Shown: positions 63,942 through 64,000 of the stretch, piece by piece
Numbering within the stretch: position 1 is the stretch's first letter
How the letters are laid out: every line of letters starts with the position of its first letter
Origin: Marinobacter excellens HL-55
Lineage (GTDB): Bacteria > Pseudomonadota > Gammaproteobacteria > Pseudomonadales > Oleiphilaceae
Assembly: GCA_001314845.1 (NCBI GenBank)
Contig: LJZQ01000015.1
Span: forward strand, 23,602-87,601
Direction: 5' to 3'
DNA length: 64,000 bases
The notes under the pieces: model-generated
What the model was told of the DNA's origin: nothing
The model's input: only the letters and a program-made list of their open reading frames with translations
Database searches by the model: none
Program-made: the position numbers and the translations under genes

Positions 63942-64000
63942 CAGCAGGGTGGCGAGGCTTTCCAAAAAACGCTCCTTCGGCACATCCATGTGGCGCTTGG
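63942..64000 (+). repeat. Variable-arm hairpin element, copy E (cut by window end)
   Basis: The left arm (about 63942-63968) and 32 nt of core (63969-64000) are visible. The core matches copy A at 31 of 32 positions (7891-7922), including cacatccatgtg at 63981-63992, but the arm differs from A at about half its positions. The right arm is outside the window. It lies after the oadB terminator. Confidence 0.8.

Overview
The window is chromosomal DNA from a marine gammaproteobacterium, most probably Marinobacter or a close relative. This is inferred from the gene order dnaE-accA-tilS-pyrG-kdsA-eno-ftsB-ispD-ispF-truD-surE-pcm-nlpD-rpoS, the nadC/DUF1631/ampD/ampE block and the alaS-lysC-csrA-tRNA block, all Pseudomonas-like, together with a sodium-pump decarboxylase and rsxABCDGE-nth. 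I see no prophage, transposase, CRISPR array, toxin-antitoxin pair or defence island; nearly every coding stretch is ordinary core genome.

Layout. 1-16.9 kb (+ strand): replication, lipid, nucleotide, LPS and isoprenoid genes from a truncated dnaE to rpoS. 17.1 kb: a secreted chalcone-isomerase-like protein. 17.8-26.0 kb (- strand): metG followed by rsxABCDGE and nth, an electron-transport complex that can couple to ion movement. 26.2-30.0 kb (+): apbC/mrp, dcd, a YjaG-like gene and avtA. 30.0-32.6 kb (-): a DUF3108 protein, purN and purM. 32.8-36.5 kb (+): a DUF2066 protein, a CDP-alcohol phosphatidyltransferase, hda, an orphan ParA and a YqcC-like gene. 36.6-43.7 kb: nadC (-), then a DUF1631 protein, ampD, ampE and a chemoreceptor (+). 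43.7-50.3 kb (-): cobalamin adenosyltransferase, panE-like, valS, holC and pepA. 50.5-52.7 kb (+): lptFG. 52.7-58.8 kb: an RDD protein (-), alaS, lysC, csrA, tRNA-Ser and two identical tRNA-Arg (+), and a DUF2058 protein (-). 58.9-64 kb (+): dbpA and the oadGAB sodium-pump decarboxylase.

The most unusual signal is not protein-coding. Five intergenic elements of about 110 bp (7864-7974, 9820-9927, 27299-27406, 48148-48260, and 63942 to the window edge) share one architecture: two inverted arms of about 27 bp enclose a 54-57 nt core holding two small hairpins, so each strand can fold into a three-way junction. The core is conserved but the arms are not. Two copies have cores identical over all 54 nt (in opposite orientation) and unrelated arms, and in each copy the arms are still complementary to each other. 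This is the reverse of a REP element or a terminator family, and it implies a mechanism that rewrites both arms together or strong selection for pairing regardless of sequence. I do not recognise it as a named family.

Other points of interest are a candidate sigma-28 promoter before the chemoreceptor gene, a 20-bp-spaced direct repeat between nadC and the DUF1631 gene, a perfect 22-bp-arm hairpin between two convergent genes, and a DUF368 (candidate undecaprenyl-phosphate translocase) gene between pcm and nlpD.
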